From DATFVA01 sp963839165 (lineage in GTDB: Bacteria; Bacteroidota; Ignavibacteria; Ignavibacteriales; Ignavibacteriaceae), in contig CAWIUG010000005.1 of assembly GCA_963839165.1 (NCBI GenBank), positions 1,574,845 to 1,638,844 on the forward strand: a stretch of DNA of 64,000 nt, given 5' to 3'. Shown here piece after piece: positions 9,094-18,104 of the stretch. Position 1 is the first letter of the stretch, and each line of letters begins with the position of its first letter. The notes below the pieces were generated by a model, which saw nothing but the letters and a program-made list of their open reading frames with translations, was not told the origin of the DNA and did no database searches. A program made the translations under genes and the position numbers.

Positions 9094-11643
9094 TTAACCA
9101 TTCGTTTCAGGAGATCTTTTCCTGCGGGTTACAAGGACTACGATTAATCCTAGTACTACTAGCGAACTGAGGATTAGAGCCAGATATTTCGATATATAAA
9201 AACTTTCAGGAGCATAATGGAATTCAACTTTGTGCTGACCTGCGGGAACAATTATCCCGATATACCCATGATTAGTTCTGTAGATATTCGTTTCTTTATT
9301 ATCAATATATGCTTTCCACCCTGTGGGCACATAACTGTCACCGAAGAAAAGAAAGTTATTACCTGAAGCCTTAACATCAGCGGCAACAACTTCATCTTTG
9401 TATTCTGTTATCTTAACGCTCGTCGATGAGTCGGCAGGTGCTGCTTTTAACCCCTGCTCAGAGACAAAAGCCTTATGCCTTGGATCGAATGATGAGGCTT
9501 TTATCTGCTGAAGTATTTCCATTTCCGGTTTGTATTCCACTGAGTCAACGAAGTATAATCTTGGCAGTGCGTACTGGTTAATGTAAACTACGCTTTTATC
9601 CCCTGTATAAATAGGTGCAAGACCGGGAAACTGAACCTGCTTTTCGGTAATAATGTATTTGACGTTAAGCATTCTCCAGAGTGTGGCATTAACAGGACCA
9701 ACTACATCAATGATATCCTGGTATGCGCGGGGTTTGATGCCCGAATAACCATAAAAGTCTTCCAGCAGAAAGTAGGCATTGAAATTGGAATTATTATTAA
9801 AAGATCCCAGCGAACCATCCTGTTTCAGGTTTAATATTCTGAAGGGTTCCTTATCATTCTGTTCTTCTATTACCTTTACGTAGTCAGGTTTCTTGAAATC
9901 ATTTTCTAAATTAGGGGTAGGGATATATTTTGCACCCCGTGCATCAATTCTCCACAAATCGATAAGCGAGAAGATTATTATTATAAGAACCAGTGAGTCC
10001 CTGCTTAATTTTTCCTTAACGTAAAAGTTTGCTGCCCAGAATGTCAGCGCAAGGAATGCAAATGCAAAAAGAAAATCGCTAAGGAACATCTGCGATGTAT
10101 AGTCTGCAAGCGCCTGAAACTGTTTGGCCATCTGGGGACGTGAAGCAGATAAAGTTGCAGCATACTCGTTTACTCTTGAAACGAACCACTGGGTAATAGG
10201 ACTATTAAGCAGAACACCAAGAATAAAGATTCCCGTAAATACATAGGCGGCATTTCTTATAAGCTTTTCCAGCTTAATATTTTTCTCAGTCCTTAGGGAA
10301 ATTATCTTCATTATTCCGAGACCTGCCAGTACGGGAAAGCTCATTTGTATGAGAACAAGGATCATCGAAGGCACGCGGAACTTATTAAAGAATGGCAGAT
10401 ATTTAAATAGAAGATCGAATACTACCGGAAAGGTCCCTCCAAAAGAAACAAGCAGAGCAAAAACGGATAGTATGGTAAGGAACTGTACGAACGGCTCCTT
10501 CCATCGGCTGAAGATCGCAAATAGTGCCAGGAAGAAAACAAGCACACCCATATACATTGCGACATCTACAAAAGGCATCTGGCCGAAATAAGTATTCACT
10601 TCCACCGGCTGATTATTTGTCAGCGGTCCATTGTAAGTCGAGTTTCCAAACCCGAAGTATGAAGGAACAATAAAAGTTAATACTTCACCCGGTGAGAAAG
10701 ACCAGTTTGTATGGTAGGTATAATACTCCGAGGTATTCTCCTGCTGCTTCCCGCTTGTCTTATCAATAATGCTCTCAGTCCCGCGGGTAGAGTATTGCGA
10801 ATATTCGTAAACCTGGGTGAAGCTGTCAGATTGTATAAGCAGTGCGATTATCAGTGCGGCCGCAAATACTCCCGCAGATTTTAATACACTATTTCTTAAA
10901 GGATTATCTTTCTTAGCCAGCGCCCGGATGAAATAATAGAGAAAATATATACCAACAGAAAGAACGGTATAGTAGATGATCTGTACGTGGAAGCCCTGAA
11001 TGAATAGCTGCAGTGTAATTATAAGCAGCAGAAAATCTATAAGGCGTATCTTATCCTTCAATCGTAATAACATCAGAAACAGCAAGGGGTAGAATGCCAG
11101 CGAAGTAAGCTTTGTAACATGACCAATAAATAAGAATACTATCAATCCGGTACTGAAGGAATTGGTGACCGCCGTAAACAGGCTCACCATAAAATTCCTT
11201 GTCAGGTATTTCATCAGCAGGAAGGAGGTAATACTCATAATGATCAGGTAGAATACCCACTTTACGTAATCATTCGAAAAAGGAGCCGTGAATACATCCC
11301 TCACAGCGGTTATACCTACATACATCAGGTTGAACCATTTTGCGGAAGTGCCTATTGCATAGGCCGGCATTCCACAGAAAATGTATGGATTCCAAAGCGT
11401 AAAGCCATCACCATGGTTCTCTACATACGGCCGCATACTCTGGCTAGAAATTATGTCACCCGACTGAAATGTCTTATCCCCGAAGAACAGCGGATTCAGG
11501 AACCCAAGGAACAATATGATTATTACCAGAATAGCCGCCAAAGCATGAAACTTTGAAGGAAGTATCTCTTCTATGTTGAACTTTGCAAAGAATCCTTCGG
11601 GTTTGCTCTTCTTCGACTGAATGGTCTTTTTGGTTTTAGTCAT
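9094..11643 (-). CDS. YfhO family multi-spanning membrane protein
   Basis: 849 residues. After a lysine-rich cytosolic start there is a hydrophobic segment at about 32-52, then S-G-D-I-I-S-S-Q-S-M-R-P and L-W-N-P-Y-I-F-C-G-M-P-A, a hallmark of YfhO proteins and their GT-C relatives. Many further spans follow, then a large extracytoplasmic C-terminal region and a final span near 815-838 with a basic tail (R-R-K-R). In Firmicutes YfhO is implicated in glycosylation of teichoic acids. Here it probably transfers a sugar from a polyprenyl carrier outside the cytosol (inferred). It sits 11 bp upstream of the flippase gene and 31 bp downstream of a methyltransferase. Confidence 0.85.
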   Translation of the reverse strand: MTKTKKTIQSKKSKPEGFFAKFNIEEILPSKFHALAAILVIIILFLGFLNPLFFGDKTFQSGDIISSQSMRPYVENHGDGFTLWNPYIFCGMPAYAIGTSAKWFNLMYVGITAVRDVFTAPFSNDYVKWVFYLIIMSITSFLLMKYLTRNFMVSLFTAVTNSFSTGLIVFLFIGHVTKLTSLAFYPLLFLMLLRLKDKIRLIDFLLLIITLQLFIQGFHVQIIYYTVLSVGIYFLYYFIRALAKKDNPLRNSVLKSAGVFAAALIIALLIQSDSFTQVYEYSQYSTRGTESIIDKTSGKQQENTSEYYTYHTNWSFSPGEVLTFIVPSYFGFGNSTYNGPLTNNQPVEVNTYFGQMPFVDVAMYMGVLVFFLALFAIFSRWKEPFVQFLTILSVFALLVSFGGTFPVVFDLLFKYLPFFNKFRVPSMILVLIQMSFPVLAGLGIMKIISLRTEKNIKLEKLIRNAAYVFTGIFILGVLLNSPITQWFVSRVNEYAATLSASRPQMAKQFQALADYTSQMFLSDFLFAFAFLALTFWAANFYVKEKLSRDSLVLIIIIFSLIDLWRIDARGAKYIPTPNLENDFKKPDYVKVIEEQNDKEPFRILNLKQDGSLGSFNNNSNFNAYFLLEDFYGYSGIKPRAYQDIIDVVGPVNATLWRMLNVKYIITEKQVQFPGLAPIYTGDKSVVYINQYALPRLYFVDSVEYKPEMEILQQIKASSFDPRHKAFVSEQGLKAAPADSSTSVKITEYKDEVVAADVKASGNNFLFFGDSYVPTGWKAYIDNKETNIYRTNHGYIGIIVPAGQHKVEFHYAPESFYISKYLALILSSLVVLGLIVVLVTRRKRSPETNG

Positions 11644-11674
11644 TTGAATTCCGGCTGAATTAAAATTTTCCTTG

Positions 11675-12484
11675 TCATTTTTTTGCTATAAATGTTATCC
11701 CTGAACCAACTTTATTCTTAAGTGAATAATCTGCATACATCATTATGATTGTAAATGGTAAAGTTATAAGGAAATAAAACGGGAGTAAAATCAGAAAGAA
11801 TTTCGAAATATTCACCAGCATAATGGGATATTTAATTCCCAGACGCCAGGCTTTATCACCCCAGAATCCGTATGTGTAGCGTGACCGGTAAACAGAAAAT
11901 CCGATAGGGGTTAGTTTTCCTTCAAGGTCTTCATGCGAGTATCCGTCACGGGCATGCTCACTTACAAAGCTTTCATCTGATTCACCATGAACATCGCTGC
12001 CGCCGTAAATTGACGGTGTATTTATAAGCAGGTACCCGCCGCGTTTCAGAGCTCTATAGAAGTTTTCAAATACCTTAACATCTTCCTCTATATGCTCCAT
12101 AACATCAACACATACTATTATATCGAACCTTTCCTGGTGCTTTACGGCTGTCAGATCTTCAATTCCAAAGGTGACATTGTTAATCCCTTCCGATTCAAAA
12201 AACTCACGGCAGTCTTTTATCCATTCTTCCTTTACATCAACAGCATAGATCCTGGCAGGTCTCATTTGCTTCGACATAAAAAAAGAATACTGCCCGTACC
12301 CTGTTCCCGCATCGTATATTTCGATTTCCCTGCTGTTGAATATATTCCTCAGATTCCGCAGCTCCCTGCGAACGTACCAAGAACGCAGAAACATAACGTC
12401 AAGTATACTGTAAAACAGAACTCTGAGTTTCGGGTACTTCCTTATCACGGAAGCGAAAATATCTTTTACAGGATCGTAAAACAT
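11675..12484 (-). CDS. Membrane-associated class I SAM methyltransferase
   Basis: 269 residues. The methyltransferase core has I-Y-D-A-G-T-G-Y-G-Q-Y-S (about 56-67), A-V-D-V-K near 83, and F-D-I-I-V-C-V-D-V-M-E-H-I near 122-134. This is a UbiG/Methyltransf_11-type arrangement. Unusually, the C-terminus is hydrophobic: a stretch of about 30 residues (V-N-I-S-K-F-F-L-I-L-L-P onward, about 222-252) should anchor it in the inner membrane. That location would suit a polyprenyl-linked or lipid-linked substrate. It is co-directional with the GT2 gene upstream (63-bp gap) and the YfhO gene downstream (31-bp gap). Confidence 0.8.
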   Translation of the reverse strand: MFYDPVKDIFASVIRKYPKLRVLFYSILDVMFLRSWYVRRELRNLRNIFNSREIEIYDAGTGYGQYSFFMSKQMRPARIYAVDVKEEWIKDCREFFESEGINNVTFGIEDLTAVKHQERFDIIVCVDVMEHIEEDVKVFENFYRALKRGGYLLINTPSIYGGSDVHGESDESFVSEHARDGYSHEDLEGKLTPIGFSVYRSRYTYGFWGDKAWRLGIKYPIMLVNISKFFLILLPFYFLITLPFTIIMMYADYSLKNKVGSGITFIAKK

Positions 12485-12547
12485 GAGGCTAACTTATTTG
12501 GGGAGAAAAATCAGAATGAGCCGGATAAACGATAAATAATTTCACAC

Positions 12548-13651
12548 CTAAAGCTCTTTATCCTTTATTATGTATTCTCTTTCGCTCATAAAATTGTTTA
12601 CTAACATCTCACCTAAGAGTCCTACCGAGAAAAATTGAACTCCCACGATAATCAGCAGCATACCGAGAAAAAGCATAGGCCGGTTGCTCAGTGGTTCACC
12701 GATTATCCATAATACCGTGAGATAACCATTTACAACAAGACCTATTAAGAAAGAGAGAGCACCAAGAAACCCGAAGAAATGCATCGGCCGTTTTATATAG
12801 CGCGTTGCAAATATTACAGTAATGAGATCTATAAAGCCCTTAAAGAAACGGGAGATACCGAATTTTGTTTTGCCGTACCTGCGCGGATGATGCTTTACCG
12901 GGATTTCCGTTATCTTAAATCCCTGCCAGTCGGCTAACACCGGTACATAACGATGCAGTTCACCGTAAACTTTTATATTGTCGGTTACTTCTTTTCTGTA
13001 AGCTTTAAGCCCGCAGTTGAAATCATGAATTTTGATGCCGCTTATTATACGGGTAACAAAATTAAAGAACCGTGAAGAGGTCTTTTTAATAAATGGATCA
13101 TGCCTTATCTTTTTCCATCCGGAGACAAGATCATATCCGTCTTCAAGTTTTTTTATCAGGTTGGGAATTTCGTTGGGATCATCCTGAAGGTCTGCGTCCA
13201 TCGTAATAACAACATCCCCTGTGGCATTATTGAAGCCGACCTGGAGAGCTGCTGATTTTCCGTAATTCTTCCGGAAGCTTAAAAATTTAAATCTTTTGTC
13301 GGTTCTGCAGATATCCTTAATGAGCTTCAGCGACTTATCATCGCTTCCGTCATCAACAAAAATAACTTCGTAGCTTATATTAATGTTCTTTAATACTTTT
13401 CTGATCTCATTCGTCAAAGGATTTAGCGATTCCTCTTCGTTGTAGAGAGGGACAATAATAGTCAGCTTCTTGAATTCGCTCCGGGGAGACTCCCCTTTCT
13501 GCTGATTATATCTATTGTAACTTTTCCGCCTTCCGCGGTAATACCTGTTGTACCGGGGATTTTTCTTACCGCCTGAATCGTCGCTTCCCCCTGGTTTATT
13601 AGAATTCTGCCCGTCGCCGGTGGTATTCTGATTTGTTTTCTGTTCGTCCAA
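12548..13651 (-). CDS. GT2 family glycosyltransferase (polyprenyl-phosphate glycosyltransferase type)
   Basis: 367 residues. The first ~60 are low complexity (Asn, Gly, Lys, Arg and Tyr rich) and are probably a disordered extension. The GT-A domain follows with I-I-V-P-L-Y-N-E-E-E-S-L, F-V-D-D-G-S-D-D and M-D-A-D-L-Q-D-D-P, which carries the metal-binding D-x-D. Two membrane spans at about 295-350 complete the DPM1/GtrB/ArnC-like architecture. These enzymes transfer a sugar to undecaprenyl phosphate at the cytosolic face. Such a product could feed the YfhO-like transferase encoded downstream (inferred). It is the first gene of the minus-strand operon, and its promoter should lie in the repeat-bearing gap above 13651. 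Confidence 0.9.
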   Translation of the reverse strand: MDEQKTNQNTTGDGQNSNKPGGSDDSGGKKNPRYNRYYRGRRKSYNRYNQQKGESPRSEFKKLTIIVPLYNEEESLNPLTNEIRKVLKNINISYEVIFVDDGSDDKSLKLIKDICRTDKRFKFLSFRKNYGKSAALQVGFNNATGDVVITMDADLQDDPNEIPNLIKKLEDGYDLVSGWKKIRHDPFIKKTSSRFFNFVTRIISGIKIHDFNCGLKAYRKEVTDNIKVYGELHRYVPVLADWQGFKITEIPVKHHPRRYGKTKFGISRFFKGFIDLITVIFATRYIKRPMHFFGFLGALSFLIGLVVNGYLTVLWIIGEPLSNRPMLFLGMLLIIVGVQFFSVGLLGEMLVNNFMSEREYIIKDKEL

Positions 13652-13841
13652 ATTTGTCAGTTTATTGTAAAAATTAAGCCAAAGTTAATTGAATAATTGC
13701 ATAAAAACAATTTAGGAAGATGTGTATTGAAATGATTCTGCACCAAAAGAAGGCACGGCAGCTGAACTCCTCCGGGATCTGCTCATCTGATATCTATGTT
13801 CCCCCACGCTTGCATTATCTCGTTTTGCTGTCTCAAACAAA

Positions 13842-14063
13842 CAACCTCGGAGAGGTTGAACATTTGTAGAACTTGATCATCGGTTATACCCCCAACAACC
13901 TTGTGGTTTTCCTTATCCCATATCCCGCGTAAACAACCTCGGAGAGGTTGAACCTTTGTAATCAGGCATACACAAAACTCACCCCCAACCCCAGCGGGGT
14001 TGAACATTTGTAGAACTTGATCATTGGTTATCTCCCTACAACCCTCAGCGGGGTTGAACCTTC
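13842..14063. repeat. Cluster of four REP-like palindromic repeats
   Basis: Four copies begin at about 13842, 13934, 13986 and 14038. Each has a short palindrome followed by T-T-G-A-A-C-[AC]-T-T. Copies 1 and 2 use the stem AACCTC/GAGGTT. Copy 3 uses AACCCC/GGGGTT and copy 4 a near variant, so the arms change together and pairing is kept. Copies 1 and 3 also share about 20 further bases downstream (TGTAGAACTTGATCAT). A fifth copy lies at 40434. Intervals are irregular (92, 52 and 52 bp), unlike CRISPR. These are best read as dispersed REP-type hairpin elements of the kind common in Bacteroidota-related genomes. No associated transposase is in the window. Confidence 0.75.
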
Positions 14064-14147
14064 TCTCGATTTGTCAGAGAAATTGGTGGGCCGGAAGGCA
14101 GATGGTTACGGGTACTTGGTTAGCTGGTTGTTATGACGGAGTTTGAG

Positions 14148-14201
14148 GCCGACAGATGGCCGACAGATGGCCGACAGATGGCCGACAGATGGCCGACAGA
14201 T
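14148..14201. repeat. 11-bp tandem repeat, about five copies
   Basis: The unit GCCGACAGATG is repeated head to tail at 14148, 14159, 14170 and 14181. A fifth copy, 14192-14201, lacks the final G. The copies are identical. An 11-bp period is close to one helical turn. No gene covers it convincingly. It lies between the REP cluster and the SUF promoter. Confidence 0.9.
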
Positions 14202-14369
14202 CGATAATACTTGTTCTTTGATGCTCTTCCCGGTCGGTCTCGCCTCACCCCCAATATAATCAAAGAGATAAAATATAGCCCAAATATAAGGATTTTCGGT
14301 AAGTGTGACAAGGAATAGCGCCTGAGGCTAACTAATGAAATAATATGGGCTTGTACGGGAACTTAAATC

Positions 14370-14400
14370 TTGACAAAAGTGTATAGATTGTGTAGTTTTG
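14370..14400 (+). promoter_or_regulatory. Predicted promoter of the SUF operon
   Basis: TTGACA at 14370-14375 and TAGTTTTG at 14393-14400 are separated by 17 bp. The second element matches the Bacteroidota -7 consensus TAnnTTTG. It lies about 60 bp upstream of the sufB start, which itself has a good ribosome binding site (AGGAG, 14452-14456). No experimentally defined Rrf2/IscR box is recognised here, although the AT-rich 5' leader could hold one. Confidence 0.6.
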
Positions 14401-14461
14401 AGTTAATAAAAATTAGAATTCTGAATAGTAATATCCAGGATTATCAAATTCAGGAGTATAA

Positions 14462-15910
14462 ATGAGCAATACCGAAGTTGGAACGATAGAAGAATTAGCG
14501 AATAAGGAATATAAGTACGGTTTTGTGTCGGATATCGAAGCTGAAAGTCTTCCACCCGGATTAAATGAAGAAACCATCAAAAAGCTCTCTGCAATTAAGA
14601 ATGAACCAGAATGGATGCTTGAGTGGAGACTGAAATCCTACAGGCAATGGCTTACGATGAAAGAGCCCCATTGGGCAAATGTTAAATATAAGCCGGTCGA
14701 TTACCAGGATATAACGTATTATTCCGCACCTAAAAAGAAACCAGATTTGAAGAGTCTTAATGAGGTGGATCCCGACCTGCTTAAAACGTTTGAAAAGCTC
14801 GGTATCTCACTTGAAGAACAGAAAAGATTAAGCGGCGTTGCTGTTGATGCTGTCTTTGATAGTGTTTCTGTAGCAACAACATTTAAGGAAACCCTTGCGG
14901 AGCTCGGTATTATATTTTGTTCAATTTCTGAGGCAATCCAGAATCACCCCGACCTGGTAAGGAAATATATGGGAAGTGTGGTTCCGTATACTGATAACTT
15001 TTATGCTACCCTTAATTCGGCGGTTTTCAGCGACGGAACTTTTGTCTATGTTCCAAAAGGCGTTCGCTGCCCGATGGAGCTTTCTACCTACTTCAGAATT
15101 AACGCGGCTAAAACAGGACAGTTTGAAAGGACTCTCATCATCGCTGATGAAGGTTCTTATGTCAGCTACCTTGAGGGATGCACAGCTCCTATGCGGGATG
15201 AAAACCAGCTTCACGCTGCAATAGTTGAACTTGTTGCGCTCGATAATGCGCAGATCAAATATTCAACTGTTCAGAACTGGTATGCCGGTGATAAAAACGG
15301 TAAGGGCGGTATTTTTAATTTTGTTACCAAGAGAGGTGCCTGCCGCGGTGTTAATTCAAAGATATCATGGACGCAGGTGGAAACAGGTTCGGCTATTACC
15401 TGGAAATATCCGGGATGTATCCTGCAGGGAGATAATTCTGTCGGCGAATTTTATTCGGTTGCAGTTACAAATAATTTTCAGCAGGCTGATACCGGAACTA
15501 AAATGATCCACCTTGGAAAGAATACAAAGAGTACGATCATCTCTAAGGGTATCTCGGCCGGAAAGAGTAATAACAGCTACAGGGGACTAGTAAAAATAAC
15601 CCGTAAAGCAAGTAATGCTCGTAATTTCTCTCAGTGCGATTCGCTGCTGATAGGTGATAAATGCGGAGCTCATACTTTTCCTTACCTTGAGATAAATAAT
15701 CCCTCAGCCCAGATAGAACACGAGGCAACTACCTCAAAAATAGGTGAAGACCAGATATTCTACCTGAACCAGAGAGGAATCTCTACCGAGGATGCTATCG
15801 GGTTGATAGTAAACGGATATTGTAAGGAAGTCTTTAAAGAACTCCCCATGGAGTTCGCTGTGGAAGCAACGAAACTTCTTAGCATTAGTCTTGAAGGCAG
15901 TGTCGGATAA
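14462..15910 (+). CDS. sufB: Fe-S cluster assembly scaffold SufB
   Basis: 482 residues, the usual SufB length. It carries characteristic blocks: V-F-D-S-V-S-V-A-T-T-F-K-E, Y-F-R-I-N-A-A-K-T-G-Q-F-E-R-T-L-I, Y-L-E-G-C-T-A-P and E-H-E-A-T-T-S-K-I-G-E-D-Q. SufB forms the SufBC2D complex in the cytosol, where Fe-S clusters are built on a beta-helix scaffold. It is the first gene of sufB-C-D-S-U-(DUF59), preceded by an AGGAG ribosome binding site and a predicted promoter. A 67-bp gap separates it from sufC. Identification is secure. Confidence 0.97.
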   Translation: MSNTEVGTIEELANKEYKYGFVSDIEAESLPPGLNEETIKKLSAIKNEPEWMLEWRLKSYRQWLTMKEPHWANVKYKPVDYQDITYYSAPKKKPDLKSLNEVDPDLLKTFEKLGISLEEQKRLSGVAVDAVFDSVSVATTFKETLAELGIIFCSISEAIQNHPDLVRKYMGSVVPYTDNFYATLNSAVFSDGTFVYVPKGVRCPMELSTYFRINAAKTGQFERTLIIADEGSYVSYLEGCTAPMRDENQLHAAIVELVALDNAQIKYSTVQNWYAGDKNGKGGIFNFVTKRGACRGVNSKISWTQVETGSAITWKYPGCILQGDNSVGEFYSVAVTNNFQQADTGTKMIHLGKNTKSTIISKGISAGKSNNSYRGLVKITRKASNARNFSQCDSLLIGDKCGAHTFPYLEINNPSAQIEHEATTSKIGEDQIFYLNQRGISTEDAIGLIVNGYCKEVFKELPMEFAVEATKLLSISLEGSVG

Positions 15911-15977
15911 AGTAATTAACAATGAACAATTATTAATCTATAAGTTATAATTTTTAAGAAGATCAGGGAAAAAAATA

Positions 15978-16742
15978 ATGTTGGAAATTAAAAATCTTCA
16001 CGTGAATATCGGAACTAAAGAAATTCTGAAAGGAATTGATCTGAGTGTTAAAGCGGGTGAAATTCACGCTATAATGGGACCAAATGGTTCTGGCAAAAGC
16101 ACCCTTGCTCAGGTCCTTGCGGGTAAGGAGGAATACGATATCACCAAAGGTGAAGTAATCTATAATGGTAAGAACCTGCTTGAGCTTTCTCCTGAGGATC
16201 GTGCCCGCGAGGGTTTGTTCCTTGCCTTTCAGTACCCCGTTGAACTGCCCGGAGTAAGCAACACGAATATGCTTAAAACGGCTCTTAATGAAATCAGGAA
16301 ATACCGCGGTGAGGAACAACTTGATGCGATGGAGTTCCTTGCTCTCATTAAAGAAAAAACAAAGCTTGTTGAACTTGATCAGAAATTATTGTCGCGGGCA
16401 GTAAATGAAGGTTTCTCCGGCGGCGAGAAGAAAAGAAATGAAGTTTTCCAGATGGCCGTGCTTGAACCGAAACTCAGTATACTCGATGAGACTGATTCAG
16501 GACTTGATATTGACGCTCTTAAAATTGTTGCAAACGGCGTCAATAAATTGAAGAATAAGGATAACGCTACAATCGTCGTTACTCACTATCAGCGGCTGCT
16601 TAACTATATTGTCCCCGATTTCGTACACGTACTTTATAACGGTAAGATCGTTAAATCAGGCGGTAAGGAACTCGCCTACGAGCTTGAGGAAAAAGGATAC
16701 GACTGGATTAAGGATCATAAGAAACAGTTAGTTGTTGACTAA
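15978..16742 (+). CDS. sufC: Fe-S cluster assembly ATPase SufC
   Basis: 254 residues. It is an ABC-type ATPase with Walker A G-P-N-G-S-G-K-S-T (about 36-44), signature F-S-G-G-E-K-K-R-N-E and Walker B L-S-I-L-D-E-T-D-S-G-L-D. The Thr in D-E-T-D, where transporters usually have Pro, is the usual SufC form. SufC dimerises on SufB-SufD and its ATP cycle exposes the assembly site. It is followed after 30 bp by sufD. No membrane partner is needed; the protein is cytosolic. Confidence 0.97.
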   Translation: MLEIKNLHVNIGTKEILKGIDLSVKAGEIHAIMGPNGSGKSTLAQVLAGKEEYDITKGEVIYNGKNLLELSPEDRAREGLFLAFQYPVELPGVSNTNMLKTALNEIRKYRGEEQLDAMEFLALIKEKTKLVELDQKLLSRAVNEGFSGGEKKRNEVFQMAVLEPKLSILDETDSGLDIDALKIVANGVNKLKNKDNATIVVTHYQRLLNYIVPDFVHVLYNGKIVKSGGKELAYELEEKGYDWIKDHKKQLVVD

Positions 16743-16772
16743 TAAATCAGAACTTAAAAACAGAAAATTAAA

Positions 16773-18104
16773 ATGGCTGATACTTTAGAATTAAAAGATA
16801 TTAAAAGCTGGTACATAGAAAATTTCGGGAAATTTGAAAATAGTCTCAACGGCGGTGCTTCAGCACCCATACATAAAATCCGGAAGGATGCGATATCAAA
16901 TTTTTCGAAGCTTGAATTCCCTACTACCAGGAACGAAGAGTGGAAATACACCAGCATCTCTCCCCTTCTTAAGCATACATTCGTTCCCGCTGAGAAAAAA
17001 GAGCACCTGGATGCTTCATGGGTTAAACAGTTTCTGTTTAATGAGCTTGAGCATTCTCTGCTTGTTTTTGTAAATGGATTCTACTCTGAGGAATTATCCG
17101 ATATAAAAGAATTGCCCAAAGGTGTAATTGCCGGAAGTATAGCGGATGCTATTAATGATCATCCTGAAATAATTCAAAAACATTTCAGCAGGTACGCTGA
17201 TTACAGAGAACAGATTTTTACGGCTTTAAGTACTGCCTATACAAAGGATGGAGCGTTTGTTTATATACCTGATGGAAAGATCGTGGAAGATCCTATTCAT
17301 ATTTTATATCTAAGCCTTACAGGTAATGAAAAGATTTTAAGTCAGCCAAGGAACCTATTTGTTGCCGGTAAACATTCTCAGGTGTCGATCATTGAACATT
17401 ATGCTTCCCTTGATGAAGGGATCTATTTCACCAACACGGTAACCGAGGTTTTCGCGGATGAAAATGCGGTGTTGGATCATATTAAAGTGCAGAATGAGAA
17501 CAAAAATGCTTTCCATATCGCCCGGATGGAAGTCGACCAGGAGCGTAATAGCAGCTTCAGCTCAAATATGATCTCATTCGGCGCGGGTCTCAGCAGAAAC
17601 GATTTTAATACAAGATTTAATGACACCGGAAGTGAATGTCAGCTGAACGGACTTTTTATGATTGACGGCGAGCAGCTCTTCGATGTCCATACTATGATTG
17701 ACCACGCAAAACCATACTGCAGCAGTCACGAACACTACAAAGGTATCCTCGATGGAGGCTCGAGAGGAGTCTTCAACGGTAAGGTGATGGTTCGTCCTGA
17801 CGCTCAGAAAACAAACGCCTTCCAGGAGAATAATAACATTATAATCTCTGACAGGGCCCTGGTAAATACCAAACCCCAGCTTGAGATTTTTGCTGATGAC
17901 GTGAAGTGTTCTCATGGCGCCACTATAGGTCAGATAGAAGATGAGGCTCTTTTCTACCTTAAGTCAAGAGGTATCGGAGATAAAGCGGCGCGTGGTATGC
18001 TTATCCACGCCTTCGCAAGCGATGTTGTCAACTCAATTAAAGTTGAAGCGATCAGGAATTATCTCGAAGAAATTTTAACAGATAAATTTAAACCGGAACA
18101 ATAA
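16773..18104 (+). CDS. sufD: Fe-S cluster assembly protein SufD
   Basis: 443 residues with a SufB/SufD beta-helix domain in the C-terminal half. The K-C-S-H-G-A-T-I-G block near residue 380 carries the His that, in the E. coli protein, contributes to cluster formation with a SufB cysteine. The N-terminal R-N-E-E-W-K-Y-T-S segment is also typical. It pairs with SufB and SufC. Its TAA is directly followed by the GTG start of sufS, with no intergenic base. Confidence 0.96.
   Translation: MADTLELKDIKSWYIENFGKFENSLNGGASAPIHKIRKDAISNFSKLEFPTTRNEEWKYTSISPLLKHTFVPAEKKEHLDASWVKQFLFNELEHSLLVFVNGFYSEELSDIKELPKGVIAGSIADAINDHPEIIQKHFSRYADYREQIFTALSTAYTKDGAFVYIPDGKIVEDPIHILYLSLTGNEKILSQPRNLFVAGKHSQVSIIEHYASLDEGIYFTNTVTEVFADENAVLDHIKVQNENKNAFHIARMEVDQERNSSFSSNMISFGAGLSRNDFNTRFNDTGSECQLNGLFMIDGEQLFDVHTMIDHAKPYCSSHEHYKGILDGGSRGVFNGKVMVRPDAQKTNAFQENNNIIISDRALVNTKPQLEIFADDVKCSHGATIGQIEDEALFYLKSRGIGDKAARGMLIHAFASDVVNSIKVEAIRNYLEEILTDKFKPEQ

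Larger units (their letters stand above)
13652..14461. other. Long intergenic region between the glycan and SUF operons
   Basis: No convincing gene is present in this ~810-bp stretch. It contains the REP-like cluster (13842-14063), the 11-bp tandem repeat (14148-14201) and the SUF promoter (14370-14400). The promoter of the leftward glycan operon should also be here, just above 13651. Two minus-strand ORFs (13783-14007 and 14120-14311) are judged spurious because their sequence is produced by the repeats. Confidence 0.7.

Noticed and set aside
13783..14007. Small minus-strand ORF (74 codons) starting M-F-N-P-A-G-V
   Set aside because: Its sequence is generated by the REP-like repeats; no ribosome binding site or domain.
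13783..14063. Possible CRISPR array
   Set aside because: Repeats are short palindromes that vary in sequence, intervals are irregular (92, 52 and 52 bp), there are only four copies, and no cas genes are near. REP-like elements explain it better.
14120..14311. Small minus-strand ORF (63 codons)
   Set aside because: Half of it is the translated 11-bp tandem repeat; no support as a gene.
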